NCBI GenBank assembly: GCA_036365515.1
Contig: CM070874.1
Location: forward strand, 161,139,297 to 161,203,296
Length of the DNA: 64,000 nucleotides
Direction: 5' to 3'
DNA from: Torymus aiolomorphi
Lineage: Eukaryota; Arthropoda; Insecta; Hymenoptera; Torymidae
Below, one piece after another: positions 12,326 to 25,567 of the stretch. A program made the translations under genes and the position numbers. Position 1 is the stretch's first letter; each line of letters starts with the position of its first letter. Under the pieces are notes generated by a model. That model was not told the DNA's origin and did not search any database. It saw nothing but the letters and a program-made list of their open reading frames with translations.

Positions 12326-12848
12326 GTAAAAATGTTCATATTGCTATCTTAACTTTTCTACTAGTTAACCAGAACATTTTCCACAATATTAACCCCATTT
12401 CATGTTTAATTCGTGTTGCCGTAAAGTTTTCCCCTAAAACAAAGTGCTTCTTTCTACTTCTATATGTCTTTTTAAAACTGACCCCCTAGATATCCTGAGA
12501 GTAAAAAAAATATTAGAGAATCTATTCCGCAAGTCGTCAGTAACTTGGCCTTTCTTGTGGGTACATTCCCTAATCAAAACAAATTAAACATTTCACATTC
12601 GGGGTGATCAAAACCAAATGAGACAAGTATAGCCAGAAACACCACTGGTTATCAAATTTTTACACTTAATTTTTTCAACCGCGTCGCGCCCTTTTTGCTG
12701 CCCATAACTTACCCTATCCTTCTAGTGCTAGTATCTAGCTCAATCCCGAGCTAGTAGGTTTTCATTAGCCTAGGCTCTAAACTGAGCAAAATAGTTTTTT
12801 ATAAAACTAACATGTTGGGTCTTCTTTGGTAGACCCGACGTAACCGCT

Positions 12849-13096
12849 GAGCTACTTGACCGTTATTTTTAGAGCTAAGTCGGTCCTACCACTCGCCCAA
12901 CTGCTCTCATCTGTATGTGCGAGATCCGTGGTGCTGGCGACGTAGTGTCGGTGCGGGTGCGGCTTTCATAAGCTTATACCGCCGCACCCGGACCGACACC
13001 ACGTCGCCAGCGCCACGGATCTCGCACATACAGATGAGAGCAGTTGGGCGAGTGGTAGGACCGACTTAGCTCTAAAAATAACGGTCAAGTAGCCCA
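12849..13096. repeat. 248-bp palindrome
   Basis: Left arm 12849-12960 and right arm 12978-13096 are near-perfect reverse complements around CTTTCATAAGCTTATA. Its right end meets the start of the right Polinton-like arm exactly. It could be a small foldback element or the scar of the inversion that created the arms. Confidence 0.8.
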
Positions 13097-13386
13097 GCAT
13101 ACGTGCAGAAGTTAAAACTTTTAAGCTTCCCGCTGGTATAGATGGCGACACCATCTATAACGCCACTCTGGGGCAACAGGCTAAAACAATAATAATAGGA
13201 TTTGTCGATAATAAGGCGTTCAATGGCAATCGTACATTTAACCCGGTTAATTTTCAACACTTTTCAAGAAATAATGGACTCTGGGGTTATAGATTCTATG
13301 TCGGTTGATATAAACCCCCATATATTAGAAGTTTATGTACACCGGTGACCATAACTTTTTTTTGTTGCCATAAACCCCAATTTTTT

Positions 13387-13560
<174 letters not shown>

Positions 13561-13735
13561 CATATTATAAATAAAATATTGGGAAATAAATAAAGAAAAA
13601 CTATTATTTTTGTTATGCGTTTATTTATTTCTTTAACTTTTACACATCTGATTTGCTTATCCAACTATTGTGTGATTTGTCCAATCCTAACCATTTAACC
13701 ATTGTCAACATTCTTAGCCAATATATCCATTTTTT

Positions 13736-14206
13736 TTAATTTATGATACTAGCATTGCGAGGTTCACTAAGAATAAAATGGATTTCATCATATTTAGCTC
13801 TTATTCCCATGTTTTGTTCAGCAATGAGTACTCGAAAGCGATCAACTAATTTGTTAGGATCATCCCAGACGTCGAGTTCATAGGCAGTTGTAACATTTGT
13901 AACTTCTTCTTCTTCTTCGTCACTAGTCCACGTTTCACGTTGATATCTCGAACTAATAAAGTTAATGCCTTCAGAGCGCTCCAGCACTCCTTGATCACGA
14001 AAGCATTTCGGTGAATATTCATTGGTTGAAGAATCTGATGCAACTTCACCAAAATGATCAGCTTCGTAATAATTATCGGTATCGTTAGAAGTTGGAAGAT
14101 CTAAATCAATTCGAGTATCTGAACCAACAGTTATGGGCTTCTTTAGAGGATTGACTATTGGTTCAAACATCTTTTTCGCTGCTACTGAATTAGTTTGCTT
14201 AACCAT
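13736..14206 (-). CDS. Polinton-associated-like protein, C-terminal part
   Basis: A 156-residue frame beginning MVKQTNSVAAKKM. It has an acidic TSDEEEEE stretch near residue 95, a YELDVWDDPNKLVDRFRVL block near 110-128, and a KYDEIHFIL end. The DPN-L-DR-hydrophobic block followed by a DEI-hxxIL helix resembles the C-terminal part of a conserved protein of unknown function found in arthropod Polintons. Its start overlaps the end of the neighbouring frame (14182-14826) by 25 bp in a different phase, so the two may once have been one gene or may be coupled. Assignment is from pattern memory, not a search. Confidence 0.5.
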   Translation of the reverse strand: MVKQTNSVAAKKMFEPIVNPLKKPITVGSDTRIDLDLPTSNDTDNYYEADHFGEVASDSSTNEYSPKCFRDQGVLERSEGINFISSRYQRETWTSDEEEEEVTNVTTAYELDVWDDPNKLVDRFRVLIAEQNMGIRAKYDEIHFILSEPRNASIIN

Positions 14207-14826
14207 TTTACGTTTTCAACTTCGTTAATATTATCTTCTCGAGATAATGACGGGCCATTTTTTACAGATGACTTTTCAAACATTGGAGCAATAAAATTAT
14301 AAAATTTCTTACTCTTAAGTTTTCGAATCGAGACATTCACGCAATAGTGCTTTTTATGAGCGCTCGAAACTTCAAGAATCATACGATAATTATCCAAATC
14401 ATCCGAATTGATAAGACTTTCATCTGGAAGTTTTTTGAATAGTAACTGCGGTAATCCTATAGACAAACGATAGTTTCGCTCGTTTACGTGAACAAAGTCA
14501 CCTTCAAACTTTATTGGAGAATTTCCGATCATAAGTAAATTTCCTCGCTTGTAAACGCCATAAATATTATCGAGATATCTCCTAGAATTTCCGTTTAATT
14601 TCGTTACAAATTTCTTGACAAGATTTGCAAATTTATAATTATTGGAGCTAGCAATTTTATTATGGCCAGGTGTCATATAAGATGGATTGATTTCAGAAGT
14701 TTCCATATCATCAGCTGTATTGAAAAATTCAGCACTCTTTGTCAAACCTAATAAAGACTGTGATTTTTGTACTATGGCATCCTGAAATTTGCTAATAACA
14801 TCCTGAGCGTTTGCCATGTTTGCCAT
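14182..14826 (-). CDS. Polinton-associated-like protein, N-terminal part
   Basis: A 214-residue frame starting MANMANAQDV. It has a coiled N-terminal region, an acidic linker near residue 40, and a compact block around YGVYKRGNLLMIGNSPIKF, FVHVNERNYRLS and GLPQLLFKKLPDES. This pattern (YGV, G-S-I, then GxxxLLF) matches my memory of a conserved, uncharacterised protein carried by arthropod Maverick/Polinton elements. No enzymatic motif is visible. Unlike the surroundings it has ordinary codon usage and no internal stop. The downstream frame overlaps it by 25 bp. The gene is the main reason for naming the host element Polinton-like. Confidence 0.5.
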   Translation of the reverse strand: MANMANAQDVISKFQDAIVQKSQSLLGLTKSAEFFNTADDMETSEINPSYMTPGHNKIASSNNYKFANLVKKFVTKLNGNSRRYLDNIYGVYKRGNLLMIGNSPIKFEGDFVHVNERNYRLSIGLPQLLFKKLPDESLINSDDLDNYRMILEVSSAHKKHYCVNVSIRKLKSKKFYNFIAPMFEKSSVKNGPSLSREDNINEVENVKWLSKLIQ

Positions 14827-14912
14827 GTTTATGCTTCAATAGTTAAGTATCAACTGAATAAATGTACAGCCAACACCCTTTTTATACTTTTATGCCATAG
14901 AGCAACACTTTT

Positions 14913-14913
14913 A

Positions 14914-14942
<29 letters not shown>
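14913..14942. repeat. Short (CA)n tract
   Basis: About 30 bp of CA repeat just upstream of the ORF at 14182-14826, between that ORF and the minisatellite. Confidence 0.9.
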
Positions 14943-14944
<2 letters not shown>

Positions 14945-14989
14945 TTAGTCGTAGAATGACAACTGTTATATTCTAGAATGGCGCATTTT

Positions 14990-17045
14990 TATACTTTTTT
15001 ATTGCTATAGAGTAACACCTTTTTTATGTCATAGAGTGACACCTTTTTTATGTCATAGAGTAACAGCTTTTTTATGCTATAGAGTAACACCTTTTTAATG
15101 TTATAGAGTAACACCTTATTTATGCTATAGAGTAACACCTTTTTTTTATGTCATAGAGTGACATCCTTTTTATGTCATAGAGTGACAACTTTTTTATGTC
15201 ATAGAGTAACACCTTTTTTATGTCATAGAGTGACATCCTTTTTATCTTATAGAGTAACATCTTTTTTATGTCATAGAGTAACACCTATTTTATGTCATAG
15301 AGTAACACTTTTTTATGTTATAGAGTAACACCTTATTTATGCTATAGAGTAACACCTTTTTTATGTGATAGAGTGACATCTTTTTTATGTCATAGAGTGA
15401 CTCCTTTTTTATGTCATAGAGTAACACCTTTTTTATGTCATAGAGTGACATCTTTTTTATGTTATAGAGTAACATATTTTTTATGTCATAGGGTAACACC
15501 TTTTTTATGTCATAGAGTAACACTTTTTTATGTTATAGAGTAACACCTTATTTATGCTATAGAGTAACACCTTTTTTATGTCATAGAGTGACATCTTTTT
15601 TATGTCATAGAGTAACCCCTTTTTTATGTCATAGAGTAACACCTTTTTATGTTGTAGAGTAACACCTTATTTATGCTATAGAGTAACACCTTTTTTATGT
15701 CATAGAGTGACATCTTTTTTATGTCATAGAGTAACCCCTTTTTTATGTCATAGAGTAACACCTTTTTATGTCATAGAGTGACATCTTTTTTATGTCATAG
15801 AGTAACACCTTATTTATGCTATAGAGTAACACCTTTTTTATGTGATAGAGTGACATCTTTTTTATGTCATAGAGTGACACCTTTTTTATGTCATAGAGTA
15901 ACACCTTTTTTATGTCATAGAGTGACATCCTTTTGATGTTATAGAGTAACATCTTTTTTATGTCATAGAGTAACACCTATTTTATGTCATAGAGTAACAC
16001 TTTTTTATGTTATAGGGTAACACCTTATTTATGCTATAGAGTAACACCTTTTTTATGTGATAGAATGACATCTTTTTTATGTCATAGAGTGACCCCTGTT
16101 TTATGTCATAGAGTAACACCTTTTTTATCTCATAAAGTGACATCTTTTTATGTTATAGAGTAACATCTTTTTTATGTCATAGAGTAACACCTATTTTATG
16201 TCATAGAGTAACACTTTTTTATGTTATAGAGTAACACCTTATTTATGCTATAGAGTAACACCTTTTTTATGTGATAGAGTGACATCTTTTTTATGTCATA
16301 GAGTGACTCCTTTTTTATGTCATAGAGTAACACCTTTTTTATGTCATAGAGTGACATCTTTTTTATGTTATAGAGTAACATATTTTTTATGTCATAGGGT
16401 AACACCTTTTTTATGTCATAGAGTAACACTTTTTTATGTTATAGAGTAACACCTTATTTATGCTATAGAGTAACACCTTTTTTATGTCATAGAGTAACAC
16501 CTTATTTATGCTATAGAGTAACACCTTTTTTATGTGATAGAGTGACATCTTTTTTATGTCATAGAGTGACACCTTTTTTATGTCATAGAGTAACACCTTT
16601 TTTATGTCATAGAGTGACATCCTTTTGATGTTATAGAGTAACATCTTTTTTATGTCATAGAGTAACACCTATTTTATGTCATAGAGTAACACTTTTTTAT
16701 GTTATAGAGTAACACCTTATTTATGCTATAGAGTAACACCTTTTTTATGTGATAGAATGACATCTTTTTTATGTCATAGAGTGACCCCTGTTTTATGTCA
16801 TAGAGTAACACCTTTTTTATCTCATAGAGTGACATCTTTTTATGTTATAGAGTAACATCTTTTTTATGTCATAGAGTAACACCTATTTTATGTCATAGAG
16901 TAACTTTTTTATGTTATAGAGTAACAACTTTTTTATGTCATAGAGTGACACCTTTTTATGTCATAGAGTAACACCTTTTTTATGTCATAGAGTAATACCT
17001 TTTTTATGCCATAGAGTAACAGCTTTTTTATGCTATAGAGTATAT
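14990..17045. repeat. Minisatellite, 25-bp unit, ~80 copies
   Basis: Tandem units of ATAGAGTAACACC followed by TTTTTTATGTC, 23-25 bp long, with variants GTGAC/GTAAC and CC/TC. Superimposed is a higher-order repeat: 15290-15523 and 16196-16429 are the same series of variants 906 bp apart, and 15743-15976 resembles 16411-16668. Minus-strand frames across it are pseudo-ORFs. Only the first few units survive in the left arm (8795-8835). Confidence 0.95.
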
Positions 17046-17940
17046 GCGCTACCCATCACTATAGAGACTCAAGTTTGATGTGTTGGAGCAACTATGTCCA
17101 CATCATAGACTTGCTTACAAGGAAAATTGTGCACATAAAAATATACTATTGCTCATAAAATATTATCATGATAATAAGTCATCGCTGGAGCGATCCACCT
17201 TTAAGAAGAGATTGTATACAATATACGCTTAATGCTAATATAATATGAAAAACTTACACGAAACTTGTAAAAATTATGTTCAATAAACTTTATGAATATC
17301 CTATATTACGTGAAACTTATAAAAATTATGTTTAATAAACTTCATGAATATTCTACGTAACTCTATTACTTTCTTTTACCCATATCTCGGTAAGGGATAA
17401 AGATAAGAAGCGATTATAGGGACTGTCGTATTTTTAATCTCGATTTTTCAACTTGTCAGCCACTTTTATAACTTAAGAATTATATATTGTATTACTCTAT
17501 ATTAAATTTTAAGTTTTTTTTTCTTTTTAAAATGATCAGTTTAAATTTTTTAATAGTTTTTTATTTTATAATAAATATCTTATAAAATTTCATATCATAT
17601 TAAAAATAAGGCATACACCAGTTTCATAGTTGTAACAGTATTTTTTTATCTCGATTTTAAGATAACATTAAACATGTATTAGTTTTAAGTCTTCTTATTT
17701 ATTTTTTGAGAACCAAACTTGTCCGTCACTTTATAATGTAAGAATCATATGTTATATTATTACATTGTATTAGTTTTCAAGTTTTTTTTTATTTTTTAAA
17801 TAAACATTTAATGTAATACAATTTGTTAATCTTAATATTCCTAAAATCCCTTCTTCAAATCCTTTCATTTACCTCCATCTTATTTTTTACAACTTTAAAT
17901 TTGAGTAACAGTCACGTCATACATGCAAGCTACCTCAAAA

Positions 17941-17980
17941 ACCCTCTCTCTTTCTCTCTCTCTCTTTCTTTTCTCTCTCT

Positions 17981-18058
<78 letters not shown>

Positions 18059-18067
18059 CTCTCTTTC
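17941..18067. repeat. CT-rich microsatellite
   Basis: Interrupted CT tract in the right arm, the counterpart of the GA tract at 7742-7869. A second, shorter tract lies at 18639-18725. Confidence 0.9.
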
Positions 18068-19565
18068 TCGGTAGCTTTTGAAAACAATGGGGACCATTGA
18101 CATGGATATACTTTTAAAACTGCGTTGTGTGTATGTGAATTATTTATAAATATTAATAAACTCCTACCAGTCATACTTTATGCAATACACATGCTGAGAT
18201 TTTATACATATTAAACTGAAATAAATGGAAATTGTGTTTAGGTCTACAGCTCGCGCACGGCTAAGTCCATTGGTGCTGTCAATTAAAATTTTTATTAATA
18301 ATTTACTCCCAGCGTCCACCCCGTGAGCACATTTTCTTCGGAAGATTACTGAGATTTAAAATATACATCTTATGAAAAAAGGGTGGGCATCGAAAAGACT
18401 AACGGCACTATACATGCACTCCAGATGTGAAAAAGGAACAACTCTTCATCAAACTTGCACGCGCACGTATGTGCATGGATCAGCGTCGTAAAAATACTAC
18501 CCTATTGACACATGAAACACATTCGAGATAAAAACTATACATCCTGTTGTGTCGGGCCAACCGAGTTTACAGTTCAGTATGCTATAGCCGAAATATACTT
18601 ACTGAGTCAGTCTCATCATACATGCAAGCCACCTCGAAAATTCTCTCTCTCTTTCGCTCTCTCTGTCTCTCTCTCTCTCTCTCTAGCTCTCTCGCTCTCG
18701 CTCTTTCTCCCACTCGCTCTCTTGCGATAAATGTCTTACTAGCGGCGATAGACTAATGCCCGCAAAATACTCATACCAGAAGGCACGTTTCAACCTGCAC
18801 AGCATGCGATGACGTCGCCCGTGTCGGGGTTGCTGCCAAGAGTGAAATACTTTTCGTCTTGCCGGGTTTCCATCGACGCCGTCACTCTTATCGTTTGTAT
18901 ATGCAGTTAACCAAAACAGTATTTCGATTTACCGGGTAAAATTCTATGATATACTATTAAGTTTTGTGAGTCATTGTCAGGAAACGATTGCAAGGAGAAC
19001 GCAATTGAAATACTCTGGAGTTCTTAGAATTAATAGCGATAAGGCAACTACGAATATCGGAACAACGAAGAGATGCGATAGTTCAGCATGCTATAGCCGA
19101 AATACACTTACTGAGTTAGAGCCACATCAAAATGCGGGCCACCTCGAAAAAATAAACGCGCGGCAAATATCTTACCAGCGACGATAAACTAATGCCCGCG
19201 AAAGTCAGCTCATCAACGAGGTAAATATACTTACACGCGGTGTATGCTAATGACCGCGGAAATCAGCTAGCCACCGCGGTAATTTGCTCATCTCCGCTGT
19301 AAGATGCTAGTCCCCGCGCGCGCGCCGTCGCTGCCGCCCGCCCGCCGTCGGGAGTCGCTCGTAAATAAACATTTGACCTTTATGCAAAAATGTGACAATA
19401 AAATACGATTAAATTTTATTCGATGACGTCATTACAAATAGAAGGGTAGAAGCGTCTCGAAAGTTGGCGGAGCTCCACCTTCCCGTCTCAACCTATCAGA
19501 ACGCTACACAGGTCGGCCGGTGGCCGAGTGATGGGGGGAGGCAGAACTGTCCTAGTTATACTACT

Positions 19566-20702
19566 CATGTCGTATTCATACCGCTAGTATAATATTGTTT
19601 AAATTTATATAGGATATAATATAGGCAACAGAATAAAACCTAAAAATTTTATGTAAAATTTTATGTTAAATTGGAAATGGACCTTACTAGATTAGAACTG
19701 TAATGCAATGGCCCTCTACTAGAATGATTGATTTTGTTGTCGCACTATATACAACAGTATGTACAGTTGTGTATTGGTACACTTTGATTATGACTTTAAT
19801 TGCAAAAATTAAACTTACATCGGATCTTATCATAAAGTAAATTTCGAGTAAAATTATATTATGTTGTATGTTTATGAATATGATACTAACGAATTACCTT
19901 ACTATCTAAATAGTCTTCGATTATTATAGATGACAACGATGATTTAATTTCCATTTTGGCCTAATTGGAAGTAATATAGTCATGAGTAAGGTGCCGTTAC
20001 AAGTATGGTGGACACCAGACTTGTAAAAGTAACTTTTTATAACCATTTAGAATTTGTATAAACTATTTTCAATAATATTAGCATCAATCATGCTTTAATT
20101 AAGATAAGCTGTTAAACTTATTTTTCAAGCAGAACTTATCACATTTCGATAACTATAGCGAGGATATTATCCATATTCAGATTAAGAAACCCTGTATAAT
20201 TGATGCTTTTATTTATTGCTAGATTGTTACTTATTTATACCTTTACAAATATTGCTATTTATTCATAATAGAATGGTGTAATTTTCATCTTTGGTAAATA
20301 TTTTGCTGTTAACAAAGCAGGCAATAATTCTGCAGATCAATTAATACGTTGGTTTTTTTGTAATGTTTCATTTCACTCAGTTCAACTTCAAAAAGTGTTT
20401 CCGAAAGTTTAGGTCTTTTGTGTTCCTTGCAAGATACTATCATTATATTATTATGCTATCATTTTATAATTATCCTAAATAGTCTATTACATTCATAAAT
20501 TAAAAGGTCTTTTTTCTTACAAATGAAGGTGCTGCTTAGCAATTCGACTAAATCAGTCTAGATTATATTTGTGCTTACTTAAAATCTGTTTAACAATGAT
20601 TTTATTATTATTGTTTTATCTAATTTTAATTCTAACTTTATATCTCGAATTTGACAATCTAAGCTAAATGTATATAACTTCAGGATATACTTGTGATGTC
20701 AA
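19566..20702. other. AT-rich stretch without a gene
   Basis: Outside the Polinton-like element. I see no coding region, RNA gene or repeat of note here. Confidence 0.6.
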
Positions 20703-20868
20703 AGATTAATTCTAAATTTTACAATTTTTCTGGTCATGAAAGAAAGCTACTTTTGTAGTAATTCAACCATTAAAATGGTAAGATTAATTAAGATTAATTC
20801 TAAATTTTACAATTTTTCTTATCACGAAAGAAAACTACCTTTGTAGTAATTCTACCATTAAAATGGAA
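20703..20868. repeat. Tandem duplication, ~85-bp unit
   Basis: GATTAATTCTAAATTTTACA ... CCATTAAAATGG occurs twice (about 20704-20780 and 20790-20863) with a few substitutions. A 68-codon hydrophobic frame (20863-21069) begins at its end, but nothing else supports it as a gene. Confidence 0.8.
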
Positions 20869-21159
20869 GCATTTAAGTTTCTCATAGTGAATAAGTTCCT
20901 TGTTTATTTTGTTCATATTTTCATGCTCTTTATGCTTATTGTTATTTTATATTTGTTTATATTGTATATTGATGAATTACTAGATTTAAAGTCCTTAAAA
21001 AGGAGTTTTGTACTAGTAGAAAGAAGGAACTCACCATTTCTATTTTTTTCTACTATTTTGCTTATTTAGTCCTCATGAAATGAATGTAATATATACATAA
21101 TTCATAAATAATGTTTTCCAACATATAACTATACTCTAAACATCACTACCTACTTAATC

Positions 21160-21505
21160 TCTGAAGAACAAGGAACGAAGGATAATTTAGGATCAAACGA
21201 ACTTATAAGTGAAGTTCGATCAGAATTATCCGAGTTCCTTCTTCGAAGAGATTAAAATCCCTCCCCATATAATGTTTTACCCTCCCATCAGTGATAATTC
21301 AAAAATCGACTATTCTGAACTTAATGACGTGTTAGCACGCGGGTAGTGAGAGAGAGAGCGGCGCAATCGCGCCTTTTTGCTTGATAACTTTGAAAGTGGA
21401 GTCATCTGGGAGCCAAGGGTGATACTACCTAGTTAATCTCTTCGAACAAGGAACTCGCATAATTCTGATCGAACTTTACTTATAAGTTCGTTTGATCCTA
21501 AATTA
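21160..21505. repeat. Inverted duplication at the tail of a Helitron fragment
   Basis: About 70 bp of helicase-derived sequence (ATCAAACGAACTTATAAGTG and following, 21190-21255) is repeated in reverse complement at 21433-21500. The ~175-bp spacer is the dispersed repeat also found at 3585-3745. The arrangement looks like a foldback end or an inversion accompanying insertion. Confidence 0.7.
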
Positions 21506-22620
21506 TCTATAATTATTGTTCGATTACCATGACGAACAACAGGTAACGTTTGACGGAAATCTCCAGAAACTACTATTATTTTACCACCAAAAGCATCGTT
21601 GTTGCTGCATAAATCTTTAAATAAACGATCAACTGCTTCAAAAACATACTTCGATGTCATTGTAATTTTATCCCATATAATGACTTGTACATTTTTGAGA
21701 AATACTCAATTGTTAGTATTAGGATATATAATTCATGTAGTTTGTTCATGAATGATTAAAGGTAATTTAAATGCTGTATGTACGGTTTTACCATCTTCTA
21801 ATAAATTAGCTGCTGTACCTGTCCGTGCTACAGGAAGAACGTTTATTTTATTATCTTTGAAATAAGCAATTATATAGCTTTTACCACATCCACCAGGGCC
21901 ATCTATGAAAAAACATTTATTTCTATTTCTATTAACAGCAATTAGTATAGTGTTAAAAATGAACATTGTGCATTTGTTAATGGGTTTATTCTATCATTTA
22001 TATCCCGAGATACTTTATTAAAATGATCTGCAACGTTATAATTATAGTTGTCAATAGTAATATCTAAAGAAGGCAAATTGAAATCTGTTAAAGTATAACC
22101 GTTTACACTTAAAATATCATTAATGATTTTAAGTGCGGAATGTTCACCTATGACTTCATTTACTGTAAGCACGTAAAAATCAGTTTTACATTTATCAAAT
22201 AGTTCTCTAGCATTTACAGGATTACACATATATAAGCAAATAACTCGCACACTTTCAAAAAGGACCCCGCACAAAATGTATGGAAAATAATCATTCGGTC
22301 AAATTGGATCAAACTTGGGGAAAAGATAGATCTTGAGATCCTGAACAAAAGTTCTCATGGACAAAACCCCCCAAAATTTGACCGAATGATTTTTTCCCAT
22401 ACATTGTTTGCGGGGTCCTTTGTATTGTGATGCTTCTTGTAGGCAACTGTCTCATTCTTCATCTGTTGCAATTAAATTTCTAGCTTGAGCAGCTTGAAGA
22501 AAAGTTGAGTAAGTTACATTTTCTATTGTTTTTAAGTGTTCAAAAGAGGTTGCACGACTAACATGTAATACATGGAGAAAAATAACTGATTAAAAATTAC
22601 TAGAATCTCGACTAATAGGG
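21440..22620 (-). pseudogene. Helitron PIF1-like helicase fragment
   Basis: Minus-strand frames give, in order: a GATSFE-like stretch (SRATSFEHLKTIEN, near 22520), the linker region ending INDRINPLTNAQ (about 22000), Walker A GPGGCGKS (about 21895), and SKYVFEAVDRLFKDL ... GGKIIVVSGDFRQTLPVV, which is helicase motif III (about 21550). These are the order and motifs of Helitron helicase domains. Motif II is partly destroyed. The frame is broken near 21970, 21700 and 22270, the last by a MITE. Rep and the helicase C-terminus are missing. It is related to, but distinct from, the copies at 31117-36400 and 59260-61447. Confidence 0.85.
22258..22421. mobile_element. 164-bp MITE
   Basis: Ends AAAGGACCCCGC and GCGGGGTCCTTT; inverted repeats of about 45 bp continue through ATCATTCGGTCAAATT. 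It interrupts the Helitron helicase fragment, as shown by alignment of the flanking codons with the Helitron at 31117-36400. No certain target duplication is seen, so I do not name a superfamily. Confidence 0.8.
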
Positions 22621-22639
22621 AGACAAACTCGATCTATCC

Positions 22640-24143
<1,504 letters not shown>

Positions 24144-24272
24144 ACGCAAACACACTCACTTGCACACTCACACACATACTAAAATGCAATTCAAAAAACA
24201 AGAGAGTTTAAAATCTAAGTTTACAGTAGCAGCCACTCCGACGCATTGAAGTGGAGCAGCGCAGACGAGCTA

Positions 24273-25567
24273 CGAGGGTCATTTGACAAGTACCTAGCCT
24301 CACCGCCAGATGGTGCCACTATCGCACCAGAAATACAGTACAGTGCAGTATCTTCCTGTAAACGGTCACAGACGAAATTTCAGCCGGATCGGAGTTGTAG
24401 TTTATTTTTGAGAGCGTGTGAAAGCAAATGTGTCCGTTGATTTTTGAAAAAATGGAGAAAGAACAATATCGGTCGGTGATTCGATTCTTGTTTTTGGAAG
24501 GGAAATCGCGCAGTGAAATTAAAGAACGCTTGGATGCAGTGTATGGGGATGCTTCTCCTTCGATGGCGACCGTTAAATTTTGGTATAACGAGTTTCAACG
24601 TGGTCGTACGTCGGTTTTTGATGATCCACGCCCAGGTGCTCCGAAAACAGCCACTACGGAGGAGAACGTGACAAAAATACACGATATCGTTTTGTCAGAC
24701 CGCCGATTAAAGGTGCACGAGATAGCTGCGATAGTAGACATCTCAGAAGAAGGCGTGTGGCATATCCTACATGAGATTTTAGGCATGAGGAAGCTGTCAG
24801 CAAGGTGGGTGCCGCGTTTGCTGGCTGCAGACAACAAGCGCATCCGTGTGACCAGTTCAGAGCAGTGTTTGGAGTTGTTTAATCGCAATCCAAAAGAGTT
24901 TTTGCGTCGTTACGTGACCGTCGACGAAACATGGATTCACTACTACACTCCAGAGACCAAGGAGCAGTCAAAACAGTGGACCTTACCCGGTGAACCTGCT
25001 CCGAAGAAGGCGAAGACGGTCCCGTCGGCCGGAAAGGTGATGGCCACTGTTTTCTGGGATTCTCAAGGTGTGATTTTTATTGACTATCTGGAGAAGGGCA
25101 AAACGGTCACAGGACAGTACTATGCCGAACTATTGAGCCGATTTGACGCCGTGTTAGAAGAAAAACGGCCCCATTTGTCTAAAAAGAAAGTACTTTTCCA
25201 CCACGATAATGCACCGGCTCACACTTCTGTACTCGCCACGGCTAAATTGGTCGAATTACGCTACGAACTGCTGCCCCATCCACCGTATTCTCCAGATTTG
25301 GCTACGTGCGACTTTTTTTTTGTTTCCGAACCTAAAAAATTCGCTCGCCGGGAAGAGATTCCACTCCAATAACGAAATAATCGCCGCCACGGAGGCCTAT
25401 TTTGCAAACCAAGAGAAAACATTTTTTTCAACGGGGTTAAAAAAATTGGAACACCGCTGGATCAAGTGTATTCAACTAAAAGGAGACTACATTGAAAAAT
25501 AAATTTTATTTTTTGTAAAATTTTGGTGTTTTCATTTGTAGGCTAGGTACTTATCAAATGACCCTCG
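24273..25567 (+). mobile_element. mariner transposon, full length
   Basis: 1295 bp, typical of mariner. Inverted ends CGAGGGTCATTTGACAAGTA and TACTTATCAAATGACCCTCG differ at one position. TA flanks both sides (24271-24272, 25568-25569), the expected Tc1/mariner target duplication. It contains one transposase gene on the plus strand with a single frameshift, so it is recent but probably inactive as read. Confidence 0.95.
24452..25502 (+). pseudogene. mariner transposase (one frameshift)
   Basis: DD34D transposase that cuts and pastes the element. The N-terminus has two helix-turn-helix regions (to about residue 110, with WYNEFQRGRTS in the first), then the linker KLSARWVPRLL. Catalytic aspartates sit in VTVDETWIHYY, FHHDNAPAH and YSPDLATCDFF. 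I chose ATG 24452 because homologous N-termini begin near MEKEQYRSV; an ATG at 24428 would add eight residues. At the T9 run near 25314-25322 the frame shifts, and the C-terminal ~60 residues (…LKKLEHRWIKC) continue in another frame to 25502. The third catalytic D lies just before the shift. The shift could be real or a homopolymer error. Confidence 0.93.

Larger units (their letters stand above)
9580..13096. other. Interior loop of the Polinton-like element
   Basis: This segment lies between the two inverted arms. It has no large open reading frame. It holds a foldback repeat (10186-10987), a segment that looks like a heat-shock promoter with a first exon (11691-12325) and a short palindrome (12849-13096). 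Sequence at 10988-11690 is AT-rich and featureless. GC-richer sequence at 9640-9790 shows repeated GAGGAAGCGTA-type motifs of unknown meaning. Confidence 0.6.

Noticed and set aside
15290..16668. Repeated LLYDIKK protein frames
   Set aside because: Direct translation of a 25-bp minisatellite (25 x 3 periodic); the frames occur in an array, with no conserved start.
14990..17045. CRISPR-like array
   Set aside because: Units are contiguous with no unique spacers, and the genome is eukaryotic.
20863..21069. Small hydrophobic protein
   Set aside because: AT-rich DNA readily gives hydrophobic frames; no flanking gene signal or second copy.
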